A DNA stretch of 31,831 bases. Origin: a virus. Shown here piece by piece: positions 30,761 through 31,831 of the stretch (position 1 is the first letter of the stretch; each line of letters begins with the position of its first letter). A program made the position numbers and the translations under genes. The stretch is taken from the IMG/VR virus record IMGVR_UViG_3300005617_000705, positions 1 through 31,831 of that record. One strand, 5' to 3'. The notes under the pieces were generated by a model. That model did no database searches, was not told the origin of the DNA, and saw only the letters and a list, made by a program, of their open reading frames with translations.

Positions 30761-31345
30761 ATGAGCACTGAAAAAGCAAATGCACAAGCGCATAGCGGCG
30801 CTACAGTAATACGAAATTCCGGCCATACTGAAAAAGCCGAAGCGCATGGTCATTATGTAGTTGAATGCTACGATAAAGATGGCAAGCTGAAATGGAGAGA
30901 TGACATTGAAAATCTTATTGCAACCGTTGGAAAAAATCTTGCGTTAGATTCCTTTTTAGCAGGATCTTCTTACAGTGTTACAGGGCCGTACATTGGCTTG
31001 ATCAGCTCTACAAGCTATAGTGCTGTGAATGCTGCCGATACGATGACATCACATGCCGGCTGGCTGGAAGCAGGTAATGCCAATGCACCCATATATTCCG
31101 GTAGCAGGAAAACTGCAGCCTGGAGTTCAGCAAGTGGTGGAAGTAAATCACTTTCAGCTGCGTTGTCATTTTCCATTACCGGCTCCGGTACAGTTAAAGG
31201 TTGCTTTATGGTATTTGGTTCTGGTGCTTCTGCGACAGTGGATAATACTAGTGGAACATTATATTCTGCTGGACTGTTCACCGGTGGCGATAAAGTGGTT
31301 GCAAACACTGATACATTGAACGTATCGTTCACTGCATCACTTTAA
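30761..31345 (+). CDS. Phage virion accessory protein with DKDGKLKWRD motif
   Basis: A 194-aa protein. After a polar N-terminus come VECYDKDGKLKWRDDIENLI, VGKNLALDSFLAG, YIGLISS, ADTMTSHAGWLEA, and a C-terminus TLYSAGLFTGGDKVV...LNVSFTASL. This run of motifs matches a family I recall as common in tailed phages, notably of Proteobacteria (usually CxDxDGNLKWxD, AGKN, DTMASHAGW, GDTLNVTYTA). It is usually annotated as a hypothetical or virion structural protein. Here it sits after the lysis genes, following palindrome copy 4, in a tail-accessory block. The recalled similarity needs a search. Start ATG 30761 follows an A/T-rich leader. Confidence 0.68.
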   Translation: MSTEKANAQAHSGATVIRNSGHTEKAEAHGHYVVECYDKDGKLKWRDDIENLIATVGKNLALDSFLAGSSYSVTGPYIGLISSTSYSAVNAADTMTSHAGWLEAGNANAPIYSGSRKTAAWSSASGGSKSLSAALSFSITGSGTVKGCFMVFGSGASATVDNTSGTLYSAGLFTGGDKVVANTDTLNVSFTASL

Positions 31346-31367
31346 TTCATCACCAAATAATTATGTT

Positions 31368-31831
31368 ATGTCAATCGCTTCAGAGAACGATTATATCGGT
31401 GCATCAAAGCAAAGAGTTCAATTGGTTAAAACGGCAACGCGTACAAGCGTTGCCTTGATACCATTTTCAATATTTGATTTGGCTGGACAACCTGGTGCAG
31501 GAACATTGGCCGGGACTAGCACATCAGCAGGAGTTGTACCAACTGATGCAACCGCAGGGTGTCCTATAATAAATTTTAGTACCGGCGTAGGGTATTTAAG
31601 TAAAGTGGAATACTACAGCACAGTAGCATGCAGGTTGGAAATATGCGATATGCTTTTTAAAGCTGGCGCTTATGCTTTTACAGCCGGCACAACTTCACTT
31701 TCATCTCAGCCAGCAATTAGTGGCAGGTGTCCGGATTATCCTGGTAGCGGAACTGTATTTGGTGTTGGCAATGAAATATGGATAGAAGTGAGTACAGCTT
31801 TTGCAACTGGTACTGCATGGCAGGTGCAAGT
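31368..31831 (+). CDS. Phage virion protein, 3' end outside window
   Basis: The frame is open from ATG 31368 to the window end with 154 complete codons. It starts MSIASENDYIGASKQRVQLV, then has RTSVALIPFSIFDLAGQPGA, GVVPTDATAGCP and a GRCPDYPGSG region, ending in IWIEVSTAFATGTAWQ. The SxFDLAGxPGAGTLAG and VPTDATAG patterns match a phage protein I recall as commonly located after the 30761-type protein in other phages, so the pair is probably one inherited module. The alternative ATG at 31363, in another frame, gives only a short peptide. Virion structural role is likely; function unknown. Confidence 0.6.
   Translation, partial: MSIASENDYIGASKQRVQLVKTATRTSVALIPFSIFDLAGQPGAGTLAGTSTSAGVVPTDATAGCPIINFSTGVGYLSKVEYYSTVACRLEICDMLFKAGAYAFTAGTTSLSSQPAISGRCPDYPGSGTVFGVGNEIWIEVSTAFATGTAWQVQ

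Overview
The window reads as the late (structural and lysis) region of a tailed dsDNA bacteriophage or prophage whose host is very probably a member of the Bacteroidota. The sequence is AT-rich. All supported genes lie on the + strand, packed with ATGA/TAATG overlaps. Start codons are preceded by A/T-rich leaders rather than GGAGG-type Shine-Dalgarno sequences. Three proteins carry signal peptides of the Bacteroidota type, two of them with Gln after the cleavage site. A 1638-aa tape-measure protein and a tail-tube candidate imply a long-tailed, siphovirus-like particle. No tRNA, rRNA, CRISPR array, IS element, integrase, replication gene or minus-strand gene was seen.

Layout. 1-1038: 3' part of the terminase large subunit. 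1149-5892: small genes of mostly unknown role, including a helical protein with an internal duplication and a two-frame gene joined by a T-TTT-TTT slippery site. 5899-16086: tail module (a PKD plus leucine-rich-repeat protein, two tail/baseplate-type proteins, the tape measure, and a small solenoid protein). 16086-16313: small helix-turn-helix protein. 16369-22835: head module (ClpP-like maturation protease with a scaffold-like C-terminus, a protein with a glycine-rich beta repeat, major capsid protein, a probable tail-tube protein carrying the same repeat, a small gene containing two strong hairpins, portal, and connector). 22841-28568: secreted or fibre-like module (a signal-peptide solenoid fibre, a subtilisin-like protease, and a signal-peptide beta-helix protein). 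28611-30728: small membrane proteins and an overlapping spanin-type pair. 30761-31831: two tail/virion accessory proteins, the last cut by the window end.

Regulation. The largest gaps between these blocks carry a 19-bp palindrome, AGTAAAT-(5)-ATTTACT, in four near-identical copies (1081, 16321, 19199, 30720). Each copy sits at a module boundary. A second dyad lies directly beside the copy that follows the helix-turn-helix gene. I read this as a candidate phage-specific control circuit for the late region. The module order is also unusual, because the tail and tape-measure genes lie between terminase and the head genes. Most functional calls rest on motifs and context only; no database search was possible.
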